The notes under the pieces: generated by a model
The model's database searches: none
The model's input: the letters and a program-made list of their open reading frames with translations, nothing else
What the model was told of the DNA's origin: nothing
In this document: positions 42,861 to 52,134 of the stretch, piece after piece
How the letters are laid out: every line of letters starts with the position of its first letter
How positions within the stretch are numbered: the stretch's first letter is position 1
Translations under genes and position numbers: made by a program
From: Hymenobacter guriensis
GTDB taxonomy: Bacteria; Bacteroidota; Bacteroidia; Cytophagales; Hymenobacteraceae
Direction of reading: 5' to 3'
Length of the DNA: 64,000 nt
Assembly (NCBI RefSeq): GCF_015773195.1
Contig: NZ_JADWYK010000002.1
Coordinates: 62,001-126,000 of the forward strand

Positions 42861-42998
42861 AATGTGGGGAAGATACAACGTGGGTGACACATGCGCTACG
42901 GCAAATGAGACAGCATGGGCGTTTAGGCGCAGCATGCCTTGGCTTTGCCTGCGCCGTAACGTTGGCCAGAATGCAGGTTTTTCATCTTGAAATTCCAG

Positions 42999-43433
42999 CT
43001 ATCGTTTCCTTATTTTTTTCCACTCTTTAAATCCAACCACGTCCTTTCTAATATCCTTTCGCCAACTCCGACCAAACTTCTGTTCCAAATAGCTAAAAAT
43101 GCGAACATTGTACAGCCTTATACAATCCACGTTAGGTCCTACGCATCCCTCTTCTCGATAGATTACGCCAAACTTATTTTCAAACCCTTTATCCGTAGCA
43201 TATACAACAGGTGCCTCGCCACTTCTTAAGATTAGAAACGGAATTTGATTCGCAATGTCTTTCTCTGCTAACGCTCCGGCTTTGCTGCAATCAGCACTAA
43301 TAAAGGTTAGTTGTCCAGCTCCGGAATTATTCAACTGCTCAACGCTGGGTTTCGTAATCTGGCCTGTTACCGGCATAGAGTGCAGCAGCGGAAGGAGATA
43401 CGCAAGTAAATAACGGAAACGAGTCAGCACCAT
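42999..43433 (-). CDS. Small secreted hypothetical protein, low GC
   Basis: Not recognised by name. 144 residues from ATG 43433, or from GTG 43448, which overlaps the stop of the carboxylase gene. It has a signal-like N-terminus (LTRFRYLLAYLLPLLHSMPVTGQ). The C-terminal half reads FENKFGVIYREEGCVGPNVDCIRLYNVRIFSYLEQKFGRSWRKDIRKDVVGFKEWKK, a compact domain with two cysteines. The DNA is clearly poorer in GC than both neighbours, which suggests a recent arrival or relaxed constraint. Confidence 0.72.
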   Translation of the reverse strand: MVLTRFRYLLAYLLPLLHSMPVTGQITKPSVEQLNNSGAGQLTFISADCSKAGALAEKDIANQIPFLILRSGEAPVVYATDKGFENKFGVIYREEGCVGPNVDCIRLYNVRIFSYLEQKFGRSWRKDIRKDVVGFKEWKKIRKR

Positions 43434-43444
43434 ATAGCTAGTTT

Positions 43445-45073
43445 TCACACCTGAATCACGCCCACATTGTACGCCTTTTCAATCGGCGCGTGGTTGGCCA
43501 TGCTGATACCCTGGGAAATGATTTTGCGGGTTTCCAGCGGGTCGATGATGGCATCCACCCAGAGGCGGGCGGCCGCGTAGTAGGGCGAGAGTTGCTCTTC
43601 ATAGCGGGCTTTGATGCGGTCCAGCAGCTCCTTTTCGGCTTCGGGCGTAATTTCCTCGCCTTTTGCTTTAAGCGAGGCCACCTGAATCTGAAGGAGGGTG
43701 TTGGCGGCGGCGGCCCCGCTCATCACGGCCAGCTGGGCCGTGGGCCAGGCCACAATCAGGCGCGGGTCGTAGGCCTTGCCGCACATGGCATAGTTGCCAG
43801 CCCCATAGGAGTTGCCGATGATGACCGAAAACTTGGGCACTACGGAGTTCGACATGGCATTCACCATCTTCGCTCCGTCCTTGATGATGCCGCCGTGCTC
43901 CGACTGCGAGCCAACCATGAAGCCCGACACATCGTGCAGGAACACCAGCGGAATGCGCTTCTGGTTGCAGTTCATGATGAAGCGCGCGGCTTTATCGGCG
44001 GAGTCGGAGTAGATAACGCCGCCCATCTGCATGGCGCCCTTCTTGGTTTTCACGATTTTGCGCTGGTTGGCCACGATGCCTACCGCCCAGCCATCAATGC
44101 GCGCCAGCCCGCAGATGAGCGTCTGGCCATACAGGTCCTTGTAGGGCTCAAACTCCGAGTTGTCTACCAGCCGGTTGATAATGTCCATCATGTCGTAGGG
44201 CTTGGCACGGTCGGAAGGCAGCATGCCGTAGATTTCCTTCTCGTTCTGGGCCGGAGCCTGGGGCGTTTTGCGCGAGAAGCCGGCCGTGAACTGCGCCCCG
44301 AGCTTGTCGAAGATGTTGCGGATGTGGTCGAGGCATTCCTCGTCGGTCTTGAACTTGTAGTCCGTCACGCCCGAAATTTCGGAGTGCGTGGTAGCCCCGC
44401 CCAGCGTCTCGTTGTCGATGCTTTCCCCGATGGCCGACTTCACCAGGTAAGAGCCCGCCAGGAACACCGAGCCGGTGCCGTCCACAATCATGGCCTCGTC
44501 GCTCATGATGGGCAGGTAGGCGCCACCAGCCACGCACGGGCCCATAATGGCCGCCAGCTGCACGATGCCCATGCTGCTCATCACTGCGTTGTTGCGGAAG
44601 ATGCGGCCGAAGTGCTCCTTGTCGGGGAATATTTCGTCCTGCATCGGCAGGTACACGCCCGCCGAGTCGACGAGGTAGATAATGGGCAGCTTGTTTTCGA
44701 TGCTGATTTCCTGGGCGCGCAGGTTTTTCTTGGCTGTAATCGGAAACCAGGCCCCGGCTTTCACCGTGGCGTCGTTGGCCACTAGCACGCACTGCCGCTC
44801 CTGCACCCAGCCGATGACCACTACCACGCCACCGCTGGGGCAGCCGCCCTCCTCCTGGTACATTCCCTCGCCCGCAAACGCGCCGATTTCGACGGTTTCG
44901 GAGCCTTTATCAATCAGGTACTCGATTCTTTCGCGGGCCGTGAGCTTGCCTTTGGCTTTGTGGGCGGCAATGCGCTTTTCGCCGCCGCCAAGGTGCACCT
45001 TTTTCAGGCGCTGCTGCAGCTGGAAGGTGAGTTGTTTGAGCTGGTCTTCGTTTTTGTTGAATTCGAGGTTCAT
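43445..45073 (-). CDS. Acyl-CoA carboxylase carboxyltransferase (beta) subunit
   Basis: Carboxyltransferase moving CO2 from biotin to an acyl-CoA, either propionyl-CoA or 3-methylcrotonyl-CoA. 542 residues, full length. Motifs: KLTARERIEYLIDKGS, YLVDSAGVYLPMQDEIFPDKEHFGRIFRNNAVMSS, IAAIMGPC-type QLAAIMGPCVAGGAYLPIMSDEAMIVDGTGSVFLAGSYLVKSAIGE, and SYGAGNYAMCGKAYDPRLIVAWPTAQLAVM. The AYLPIMSDE form is closer to methylcrotonyl-CoA carboxylase beta, but the nearby mutase system would suit propionyl-CoA; I leave it open. No biotin carboxylase gene is nearby. A 33-bp inverted repeat lies 17 nt before the start. Confidence 0.93.
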   Translation of the reverse strand: MNLEFNKNEDQLKQLTFQLQQRLKKVHLGGGEKRIAAHKAKGKLTARERIEYLIDKGSETVEIGAFAGEGMYQEEGGCPSGGVVVVIGWVQERQCVLVANDATVKAGAWFPITAKKNLRAQEISIENKLPIIYLVDSAGVYLPMQDEIFPDKEHFGRIFRNNAVMSSMGIVQLAAIMGPCVAGGAYLPIMSDEAMIVDGTGSVFLAGSYLVKSAIGESIDNETLGGATTHSEISGVTDYKFKTDEECLDHIRNIFDKLGAQFTAGFSRKTPQAPAQNEKEIYGMLPSDRAKPYDMMDIINRLVDNSEFEPYKDLYGQTLICGLARIDGWAVGIVANQRKIVKTKKGAMQMGGVIYSDSADKAARFIMNCNQKRIPLVFLHDVSGFMVGSQSEHGGIIKDGAKMVNAMSNSVVPKFSVIIGNSYGAGNYAMCGKAYDPRLIVAWPTAQLAVMSGAAAANTLLQIQVASLKAKGEEITPEAEKELLDRIKARYEEQLSPYYAAARLWVDAIIDPLETRKIISQGISMANHAPIEKAYNVGVIQV

Positions 45074-45089
45074 ACGGGGTGGGATGAGC

Positions 45090-45202
45090 GGTGAATTAGT
45101 GACTCAGCGACTTAGTGAGTTTGATGTTCTGACCGCGCCACTTGCGCGAAACCGCGCCAGCGGAAAGACAAACTCACTAAGTCGCTGAGTCACTAATTCA
45201 CC
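45090..45202. repeat. Perfect 33-bp inverted repeat made of octamers
   Basis: Arms 45090-45122 and 45170-45202 are perfect reverse complements around a 47-nt loop. After one leading base, each arm is exactly four 8-nt units with consensus GTGACTTA. The loop contains another small stem (GCGC...GCGC). It lies in the leader of the carboxylase gene. Confidence 0.93.
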
Positions 45203-45212
45203 GTAGGTCGGG

Positions 45213-45247
45213 CAAAAAAAATCCGCCCCAGCGGGGGCGGATTCAAA
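45213..45247 (-). terminator. Terminator of the MlaD-family gene
   Basis: On the minus strand ATCCGCCCC and GGGGCGGAT, with loop CGCT, are followed by eight T. Confidence 0.93.
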
Positions 45248-45280
45248 GGTAGCGGAAGTGCCGGGATGGCGCATCGGCAG

Positions 45281-46309
45281 CTACTGGCCGCTGGGCGTTA
45301 CTAGGGCCTCGGTGGCAGGCGCCGGCGTTACTACTTTGGTTTTCTTTTCTACCTCGCCGCTGGGCTTAGTAGTCGTTTCGGTCTTGGTTTTCTTGCCGCC
45401 CCCGAACACCGAAAAGTGCACGTAGTTTTTGGGGTTGGCCTTGAAGTCCTGTAGCAGGGCGTTGGAGCTGGCGGCCGTGGCGTTGAGGTTATTGTAAAGA
45501 GAGTCGCTGTTGATGAGTTTGCCCAATGACCCTTTCTGGTCGGTGAGCGAGTGGTTGAGCGTGGTCATGGCGGCCTGGGCTTCCGTGAGCGTGGCGTTCA
45601 TCTTGCGCAGGGCGGGGCCTACGGGGGCACGCTTGAGCGAGTCGCTCAGCTCACTGAAGTTACCGGCAATCTGGTCCAGCTTGCGCTGCGTCCCCGAGAG
45701 GTCGGCCGTTAGCTTGGCCATGTTGGAGGTAATCTGGTTGATGTTGCGCTGGTTCATCAGCAGCAGGTTTTTGAGGGCTTCGGTAGTGCCCTGGGCGTTC
45801 AGCAGCGTGGCCTGCAAGCTCAGGCGGGCGTCCTTGTTCAGAAAGGAGTTCACCTTGATCAGGGTCGAATCGACCGTACCCAGCACGGGCAGGGCGCGGG
45901 CCTGGAAGGCATCGGTGATGCTGGCCGGGTGGTACGACAGGATAGTTTCACCGCCATCAAACTGCTTGGTATTTTTGCCCAGCTTCAGGGTAATGGTTTT
46001 GGAGCCCAGAATGCTGCCGCCCAGCACGGCCACGGTGGAGTCGCCTACCACAATGTTTTTGCCCAGCTCCATTGTTACGCGCACCTGGTTGCCTTCTTTG
46101 GGCAGCAACTCTAATTCCTTGACCTGTCCTACAGGAATACCGTTTAGAATTACCTGCCCGCCGGGCGTTAGGCCATCTACGCTGTCATACTTGGTATAAT
46201 AGGTACGGTTGGACGACAGCACGTTGCTGCCTTTCAGGAACTGGAATCCGACGAACAGCCCTACCAGAGCCACAATGGCCAGCAGAGCTACTTTAATTTC
46301 TTTCGACAC
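45281..46309 (-). CDS. MlaD/MCE family protein
   Basis: Periplasmic substrate-binding component of an Mla-type lipid transporter. 342 residues, GTG start at 46309. A single N-terminal anchor (VALLAIVALVGLFVGFQFLKG) is followed by the MCE domain (YYTKYDSVDGLTPGGQVILNGIPVGQVKELEL ... VAVLGGSILGSKTITLKLG). A long helical stretch (residues 150-300) and a Lys/Thr-rich tail come after. The permease and ATPase genes are not in this window. A 63-bp gap separates it from the amidase gene upstream on the same strand. Confidence 0.93.
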   Translation of the reverse strand: MSKEIKVALLAIVALVGLFVGFQFLKGSNVLSSNRTYYTKYDSVDGLTPGGQVILNGIPVGQVKELELLPKEGNQVRVTMELGKNIVVGDSTVAVLGGSILGSKTITLKLGKNTKQFDGGETILSYHPASITDAFQARALPVLGTVDSTLIKVNSFLNKDARLSLQATLLNAQGTTEALKNLLLMNQRNINQITSNMAKLTADLSGTQRKLDQIAGNFSELSDSLKRAPVGPALRKMNATLTEAQAAMTTLNHSLTDQKGSLGKLINSDSLYNNLNATAASSNALLQDFKANPKNYVHFSVFGGGKKTKTETTTKPSGEVEKKTKVVTPAPATEALVTPSGQ

Positions 46310-46372
46310 GATACGGCTGAGTTGGAACGTGGGCGGGCAAAGATGTGCGGGTATCCAAGGAGTGCGGCCCGG

Positions 46373-47230
46373 CTAGTCGGCAGTGGAGTCGCCTTCGAGC
46401 TCCCGCTTGTACTCTTTGAAGGCACGATAAATACCCGAGGCCATATACGTCTGTCCCGACTTATCGTTGAGATACCGCTCATCCGCGCGGTTGGTCAGGA
46501 AGCCGGCCTCAATGAGAACCGAGGGCATGGCCGTTTTCCAGAGCACCAGAAAGCCCGCCTGCTTCACGCCGCGGCTGGGCCGGCCCACGGTGGTGCGGAA
46601 CTGCTCATCCACCTTCTGGGCCAGCCGGATGCTGTTGACCATGTAGGCGCTCTGAAACAGAGAAAATAAAATATGACTCTGGGGCGAATGTGGGTCAAAA
46701 CCGTTGTAACGCTCTTTGTAGTTTTCTTCCTGCAGAATTACGGCATTTTCGCGCTTGGCTACGCCTAAGTTGGCATCAGTCTTGTGCGGGCCCATGGTCC
46801 ATACCTCCGTACCGTGCGCACTGCTCGGCCCGGCATTGCAGTGAATACTAATAAAGAGGTCGGCATTGTGCTTGTTGGCAATGCCCGCCCGGTCGGCCAG
46901 CTCTACAAATACATTGGTTTTGCGCGTGTACACCACTTTCACGTCGGGCATATTCTCCTCGATGAGGCGCCCCAGCTCCAGCACGAGTTTGAGCGACACA
47001 TCGGCCTCCCGGGCGCTGACGCCGGCGCAGCCCCGGTCCTTGCCGCCGTGGCCGGCATCGAGCACCACTGTGCGCAGGCGGTACTTGTATACCGGCCCGG
47101 CAACGGGAGCCACGGCTGAAGGAGCTGAAAAGCCGGAAAACAGCAGCCAGGCGGCTGTTCCGAAAGCGACAATATTCCGCACTGAGTTCGTTTGTTGGGG
47201 TAGCAAGGCGCTACCTTTGCACACTGCCAC
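46373..47230 (-). CDS. N-acetylmuramoyl-L-alanine amidase (AmiC-like, Amidase_3)
   Basis: Zinc amidase that splits the lactyl-amide bond in peptidoglycan. 285 residues from GTG 47230 (an internal GTG at 47182 is possible). The signal-like region is VAFGTAAWLLFSGFSAPSA. Zinc and catalytic motifs are VVLDAGHGGKDRGCAG, DLFISIHCNAGPSSAHGTEVW and PSVLIEAGFLTNRADERYL, the last holding the catalytic Glu. It forms a minus-strand pair with the MlaD-family gene and is divergent from the LptD-like gene, an arrangement common in Bacteroidota. Confidence 0.93.
   Translation of the reverse strand: MAVCKGSALLPQQTNSVRNIVAFGTAAWLLFSGFSAPSAVAPVAGPVYKYRLRTVVLDAGHGGKDRGCAGVSAREADVSLKLVLELGRLIEENMPDVKVVYTRKTNVFVELADRAGIANKHNADLFISIHCNAGPSSAHGTEVWTMGPHKTDANLGVAKRENAVILQEENYKERYNGFDPHSPQSHILFSLFQSAYMVNSIRLAQKVDEQFRTTVGRPSRGVKQAGFLVLWKTAMPSVLIEAGFLTNRADERYLNDKSGQTYMASGIYRAFKEYKRELEGDSTAD
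47191..47219 (+). promoter_or_regulatory. Promoter of the LptD-like gene (TTTG-N17-TACCTTTG)
   Basis: TTTG 47191-47194 and TACCTTTG 47212-47219 with a 17-nt spacer, 34 nt before GTG 47253. Both boxes fit well. It overlaps the 5' end of the divergent amidase gene. Confidence 0.75.
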
Positions 47231-47252
47231 AAAATAAACGATTAAAAACCAC

Positions 47253-50051
47253 GTGGCCCTGCCTGCTCTGCTCCCCGTCCGCTACCTTTTGTATTCAGTA
47301 CCCGGCAAAGTGCCCCGGCTGGCCCTGATCTTGGGTTTGTGGCTAGGCCTGAGCGGCATGGCATTAGCTCAGCAGCGGCCCCTTCCAAAAGCCGTGCCGC
47401 AAGCCCGGCCGCGCCTGGCTGTGGATACCACCCGCACCCGCTCCGCCGACTCCCTGCGTGTGGCCGCTGCCCCGCAGGGCGACATCAAGACCACCATCCG
47501 GTACTCCGCTACCGACTCCATCCGGTTCGACGTAGCAGGCCGCGTAGCTTACCTCTACGACAAGGCCAAGATTGACTACGACGACCTGTCGCTGAAGGCC
47601 GCCCGCATTGCCATCGACTACAACAAGAACATCCTGACGGCCGAAGGAGCACCCGATACTACCGGCCGCATCCGTGACAAGCCTGTTTTCAGAAACGGCG
47701 CGGAAACCTACCAGTCGGGGCGGATTGCCTACAATTTTAAGACGCGCAAGGGTAAAATAGCCGAGGCCGTGACCCAGCAGGGCGAAGGCTACGTGCACGC
47801 CGAAACCATTAAGCGTCAGGCCAATGGGGATATTTATGGGCGCAACGGCAGATATACTACCTGCAACCTGGAAAACCCGCATTTCTACATCAACGCCACA
47901 AAAATGAAAGCGGTGCCAGGCGAACAGGTAGTGAGTGGCCCGTTCAACATGGTTATCGGCGACATTCCCACGCCGCTGGGCTTCCTGTTTGGCTACTTTC
48001 CCACCCCCAGCAGCAAGAAGCGGGCTTCGGGACTGATTTTCCCCTCGTTCGGGCAAACCACCGACCGGGGCTTTTTCCTGCGCAACGGCGGCTACTACTG
48101 GGCGGCCAGCGAGTACGTGGGCGTGCGCCTTACTGGCGAAATATATTCCGGCGCTGGCAATGATTTCGGCGGCTGGGGCTCCCAGGCCGATATTCAGTAC
48201 CGCAGGCGGTACCGCTTCAACGGGTCTTTCAACGTCGCCTTCAGCCAGCGCCCGGCCAACCAGATTCTGCCGGAGGAGGATGTGACGCTCGACCAGCCCT
48301 ACCAGAAGCCCAAGTCGCCACGCACGTTCTGGGTGAGCTGGAGCCACTCGCCCCAAACCCGGCCGGGCGGCGGGCAGTTCAGTGCTTCCGTCAACCTGGG
48401 CAGCCAGGACTACAACCGCCTCAACTCATTCGATACTCGACGCGTCCTTACGTCTTCGTTCACGTCCAGCATCCGGTATTCCAAGGCTATCCGTAACTCG
48501 CCGATAAACTACGCCATCAACCTCGACCAAAGCCAGAACACCGGCACGGGTGAGATGAACCTGACGCTGCCCAACTTCACGGTGGGCGTGGCCCGGCAGT
48601 ACCCGTACGAGTGGCTGGGCCTGGAGCCCCGGGGCCGCTTCTACGAGCAGTTTTCCATCGGCTATACTCTCAACGGCCAGAACCGCCTGAGCAATCTGCA
48701 GCCCGCCCGCCAGCTCGACGGTATCCCACTGATTGGCGGCACCAGCGAGGCCCGCCGCATTCCGATTAGTTTCAATAATCTGGGCGACCTGTTCAAAAAC
48801 ACCCAATCGGGCCTGCAGAACCAGTTTCAGATTTCGCTGGGCAGCTACACCCTGCTTAAGCACCTGAACTTCTCGCCCTCGGTTTCCTACAGCTCCAGCA
48901 TGTACAGCAAGCGCCTGAACTACCAGTACATCCAGGAAGTGCAGGCGCTACGGATTGATACTGTCCGGGGCTTCAACTACGCACACACCTATCAGGGTAG
49001 TGCCTCGCTTAGCACCAACTTCTACGGACTATTTTCCATCAAGGGGAAGCGGGTGGAAGCTATCCGACATAAGGTGTCGCCTTCTGTGAGCTACTCCTAC
49101 ACGCCGGATCTGCGCTCTTCCAGGTGGCTGTATGAACCCGTGAGATTTGAGAATCTGACGAATGCCAACGGGGAGTTGCTGGGGAATCGATACTTGCCCC
49201 TATACAACGGGTTTCCCTACGAGCTTTCGGGTAGTGGGCAAGCCAGCCTAATCAACTTCGGCCTCAACAACCAGGTAGAAATGAAGGTGCGCACCAAGGA
49301 AGATACGACAGGCACCACCCCGTTTAAGAAAGTCAGCTTGATTGATAATCTCAGTCTCAATGCTTCCTACAACCTGGCACGTGAAGCCAAGTTCAGGCTT
49401 TCTAACATCAGTGCTGCATTCAATACTCAGGTTGCCGGTGGACTGACTGTTAACGTAAACTCTTCGTTTTCTGCTTATCAGCGCGATAGTGCCAACAGGC
49501 CCATCGAAGCATTTTTATGGGAGCAGAAAAAGTGGCGCATAGCGAGGCTCGAGGATGCCGGCCTTTCACTCACCTATCAATTCAACAAGCAGCAGCGCAA
49601 AACCAACGAGGTTAACAAGACCCCGCCGCCCAACAACAATCCTTCGCTAGGCGCCCCTACTCCGGTCAATCCTTACGAGGACTACGTGGATTTCTCGATT
49701 CCCTGGTCGCTGAATGCTTCTTTCACGGCAAATTACTCAAGCCGGCTACCTGTGCTGCCGCGCGCTGGAGAGTCGCGCACATCCCCATTTACGACAGTAA
49801 GCCTGACCCTGGGCGGGGAAATCAAAATTACCGAAAAGCTGCGCGTGGGCTACACCACCGGCTACGACTTTAGCCACAAGGAAGTCACCTACACTTCGCT
49901 GGATTTCTACCGTGACCTGCACTGCTGGGCTATCAGCGGCAACTGGATTCCGTTTGGCCAGCGCCAGGGCTATAACTTCACCATTGCGGCCAAGTCGTCG
50001 TTGCTGCAGGATCTGAAGCTGACGCGCAACCGCTCGTTCTACAACCGGTAG
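47253..50051 (+). CDS. lptD: LptD/OstA-like LPS-assembly outer-membrane protein
   Basis: Outer-membrane barrel expected to insert LPS. 932 residues from GTG 47253; signal [18 protein letters not shown]. Residues 75-230 form the OstA/LptA-like jellyroll ([93 protein letters not shown]). The rest is barrel, starting [43 protein letters not shown]. Composition drops to more AT-rich codons around 48950-49700. The family is sure; the symbol follows function rather than close similarity to the E. coli protein. Confidence 0.9.
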   Translation: MALPALLPVRYLLYSVPGKVPRLALILGLWLGLSGMALAQQRPLPKAVPQARPRLAVDTTRTRSADSLRVAAAPQGDIKTTIRYSATDSIRFDVAGRVAYLYDKAKIDYDDLSLKAARIAIDYNKNILTAEGAPDTTGRIRDKPVFRNGAETYQSGRIAYNFKTRKGKIAEAVTQQGEGYVHAETIKRQANGDIYGRNGRYTTCNLENPHFYINATKMKAVPGEQVVSGPFNMVIGDIPTPLGFLFGYFPTPSSKKRASGLIFPSFGQTTDRGFFLRNGGYYWAASEYVGVRLTGEIYSGAGNDFGGWGSQADIQYRRRYRFNGSFNVAFSQRPANQILPEEDVTLDQPYQKPKSPRTFWVSWSHSPQTRPGGGQFSASVNLGSQDYNRLNSFDTRRVLTSSFTSSIRYSKAIRNSPINYAINLDQSQNTGTGEMNLTLPNFTVGVARQYPYEWLGLEPRGRFYEQFSIGYTLNGQNRLSNLQPARQLDGIPLIGGTSEARRIPISFNNLGDLFKNTQSGLQNQFQISLGSYTLLKHLNFSPSVSYSSSMYSKRLNYQYIQEVQALRIDTVRGFNYAHTYQGSASLSTNFYGLFSIKGKRVEAIRHKVSPSVSYSYTPDLRSSRWLYEPVRFENLTNANGELLGNRYLPLYNGFPYELSGSGQASLINFGLNNQVEMKVRTKEDTTGTTPFKKVSLIDNLSLNASYNLAREAKFRLSNISAAFNTQVAGGLTVNVNSSFSAYQRDSANRPIEAFLWEQKKWRIARLEDAGLSLTYQFNKQQRKTNEVNKTPPPNNNPSLGAPTPVNPYEDYVDFSIPWSLNASFTANYSSRLPVLPRAGESRTSPFTTVSLTLGGEIKITEKLRVGYTTGYDFSHKEVTYTSLDFYRDLHCWAISGNWIPFGQRQGYNFTIAAKSSLLQDLKLTRNRSFYNR

Positions 50052-50128
50052 GCTACCCCGTGGGGCTGCTGCCAGTAGTGGCCATGGTGCACCAGGCAAA
50101 GCCGAAGCCGCAACTGCCGCCAGTTACC

Positions 50129-50136
50129 TACTTTTG
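50129..50136 (+). promoter_or_regulatory. -7 promoter element TACTTTTG for panB
   Basis: TACTTTTG fits TAnnTTTG, 100 nt before the panB start, which leaves a leader of about 90 nt. Confidence 0.45.
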
Positions 50137-50235
50137 CCTCCACAACGGAGCAGCTTGGTTTTCTCTCGCCGCTGTTGCTCATCTTTCGGCCCAAAGCCTC
50201 TCCCCCCTTCGCGGGCTACACCATTTCCCCAGTCC

Positions 50236-51051
50236 ATGTCGCAGCACAAAGAAGTCAAGCTCATTACCACTCATCAGCTGCTGGCTATGAAGCGGCGGGG
50301 CGAGAAAATATCGATGCTCACGGCCTATGATTTTTCCATGGCCACTATTCTCGACGGGGCGGGCATCGATGTGCTGCTCGTGGGCGACTCGGCCTCCAAC
50401 GTCATGGCCGGCCACGAAACCACTTTGCCCATCACGCTCGACCAGATGATCTACCACGCTTCGTCGGTGGTGCGGGCGGTGAAGCGGGCCCTGGTGGTGG
50501 TGGATATGCCGTTTGGCTCGTATCAGGGCAATTCCTCGGAGGCGCTACGCTCGGCCATTCGCATTATGAAGGAGTCGGGCGGGCACGCCATCAAGCTGGA
50601 AGGCGGGGCCGAAATCCGGGAATCCATCAGCCGAATCCTTACGGCTGGTATTCCGGTAATGGGCCATCTGGGCCTTACCCCGCAGAGCATCTACAAGTTC
50701 GGCACCTACACCGTGCGGGCCAAGGAAGAAGCCGAGGCGCAGAAGCTGCTGGAAGATGCCCAGCTGTTGCAGGAGCTTGGCTGCTTTGCGCTGGTCCTCG
50801 AAAAAATACCCTCCACCCTGGCCAAGCAGGTGGCCGAGCAGCTCACCATTCCCGTTATCGGCATCGGGGCCGGGCCCGACGTGGATGGGCAGGTGCTGGT
50901 CGTGCACGATATGCTGGGCATTACCAAAGAGTTTAAGCCCCGCTTCCTGCGCCGCTACGCCGACCTGGGCGACCTGATGCACGACGCCGTAGCGCGCTAC
51001 ATCAACGACGTCAAAACCCGTGACTTCCCGTCGGCGGAAGAAGCGTATTAG
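50236..51051 (+). CDS. panB: 3-methyl-2-oxobutanoate hydroxymethyltransferase
   Basis: First committed step to pantothenate: ketopantoate from 2-oxoisovalerate and methylenetetrahydrofolate. 271 residues from ATG 50236. Metal and substrate motifs: [58 protein letters not shown], and the base-containing ALVLEKIP, then [21 protein letters not shown]. Upstream in-frame sequence to 50134 is rejected because it lies over the leader. Confidence 0.97.
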   Translation: MSQHKEVKLITTHQLLAMKRRGEKISMLTAYDFSMATILDGAGIDVLLVGDSASNVMAGHETTLPITLDQMIYHASSVVRAVKRALVVVDMPFGSYQGNSSEALRSAIRIMKESGGHAIKLEGGAEIRESISRILTAGIPVMGHLGLTPQSIYKFGTYTVRAKEEAEAQKLLEDAQLLQELGCFALVLEKIPSTLAKQVAEQLTIPVIGIGAGPDVDGQVLVVHDMLGITKEFKPRFLRRYADLGDLMHDAVARYINDVKTRDFPSAEEAY

Positions 51052-51053
51052 TT

Positions 51054-51170
51054 TAATTAATAATGAGTAATTAATAATTACTGATTAAGGTTGTTGTCTA
51101 TTGCTTTTTTGCCCTATTGCGCACCTAAAGGCATTTCTGACCGATTCTTAATTGCTGATTATTAATTATT
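51054..51170. repeat. Heptamer fold-back between panB and the pseudouridine synthase gene
   Basis: The left side (51054-51090) reads as five successive 7-nt variants of TAATTAA. The right side (about 51142-51174), read on the other strand, is again heptamers (GAATTAA, TAATTAA, TAATCAG, CAATTAA, GAATCGG). The two sides are imperfect inverted copies. Confidence 0.8.
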
Positions 51171-51182
51171 AATTCTTTCAAA

Positions 51183-51890
51183 GTGAATCGTCCGAATTTG
51201 TGGTCGGAGCAGAAGGAAATTCTGTTCGAAGACAATCACCTGCTCATCATCAACAAGCCCGCCGGCCTGCTCGTGCAGGGCGACGCTACGGGGGATGAGC
51301 CTCTATCGACCAAAGCCGAAGAATACCTGCGCTTCAAGTACAAAAAGCCCGGGGCGGCTTTTATCGGCGTGGCGCACCGCCTCGACCGGCCCGTGAGCGG
51401 CGTGGTGGCCTTGGCCAAAACCAGCAAGGCCCTGAGCCGCCTCAACGAGCTGTTCCGCGACAACAAGGTGCACAAAACCTACTGGGCCCTCACCGGCAAG
51501 TGCCCCGAGCCGAAAAGCGGCCACCTCACGCACTGGCTGGTGAAAGACCCCATTCGCAACACCACCAAAGCCTACCCCGAGCGCCACTCCCAAGGCCTGA
51601 AAGCCGACCTCGACTACGAAGTGCTGGGCCAGGCCGGCAACCGCTGGCTAGTGCAGGTGAACCCCATCACGGGACGCCCCCACCAGATTCGGGTGCAGCT
51701 GAGCACTGGGCTTGGCACGCCCATCGTGGGCGACGTGAAGTACGGCTTCCTGGCGCCTTTGCCCGACGTAAGCATTGCCCTGCACGCCCGCCGGCTGGAG
51801 TTCCAGCATCCGGTCACGAAGGAAGAAATGCGCTTTGAAGCTCCCCTGCCCGACATGCCTCATTGGGAAGCTGCCCAATTGTACTACTAA
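51183..51890 (+). CDS. RluA family pseudouridine synthase
   Basis: Converts a uridine in rRNA or tRNA to pseudouridine; the target cannot be told. 235 residues from GTG 51183. The catalytic motif is HRLDRPVSGVVALAKTSKAL with the aspartate in RLD. ILFEDNHLLIINKPAGLLVQG opens the fold; ITGRPHQIRVQLSTGLGTPIVGDVKYG closes it. There is no S4 domain. Confidence 0.94.
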   Translation: MNRPNLWSEQKEILFEDNHLLIINKPAGLLVQGDATGDEPLSTKAEEYLRFKYKKPGAAFIGVAHRLDRPVSGVVALAKTSKALSRLNELFRDNKVHKTYWALTGKCPEPKSGHLTHWLVKDPIRNTTKAYPERHSQGLKADLDYEVLGQAGNRWLVQVNPITGRPHQIRVQLSTGLGTPIVGDVKYGFLAPLPDVSIALHARRLEFQHPVTKEEMRFEAPLPDMPHWEAAQLYY

Positions 51891-52036
51891 AGGTTAACCA
51901 AGTCTGCTTCACCGGCTGTTTATGCCTTTCTGAAAGCCAGAACCGGGTATTTTCTTTGGTGATGGAGGCATCCGTTGCACTTGAATAAGATTTTGGCCTT
52001 TTCGCCGCTTTCTATGGCGCTGGCTGACCGTGGCTA

Positions 52037-52044
52037 TAGTTTTG
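52037..52044 (+). promoter_or_regulatory. -7 promoter element TAGTTTTG for the desaturase gene
   Basis: TAGTTTTG fits TAnnTTTG, 90 nt before ATG 52135. The remainder of the 51891-52134 gap shows nothing recognisable. Confidence 0.4.
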
Positions 52045-52134
52045 CAGATGTTTTTGAACGAAAGCCCCGTTTAGGGGTTTACGCCGGGTAGCAGCTTGCC
52101 CAACCACGCCTTCGCACACCTCATTTGCTGGCCC

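Noticed and set aside
43490-44785. 431-codon plus-strand frame opposite the carboxylase gene
   Set aside because: Antisense shadow; the minus strand encodes a complete carboxyltransferase.
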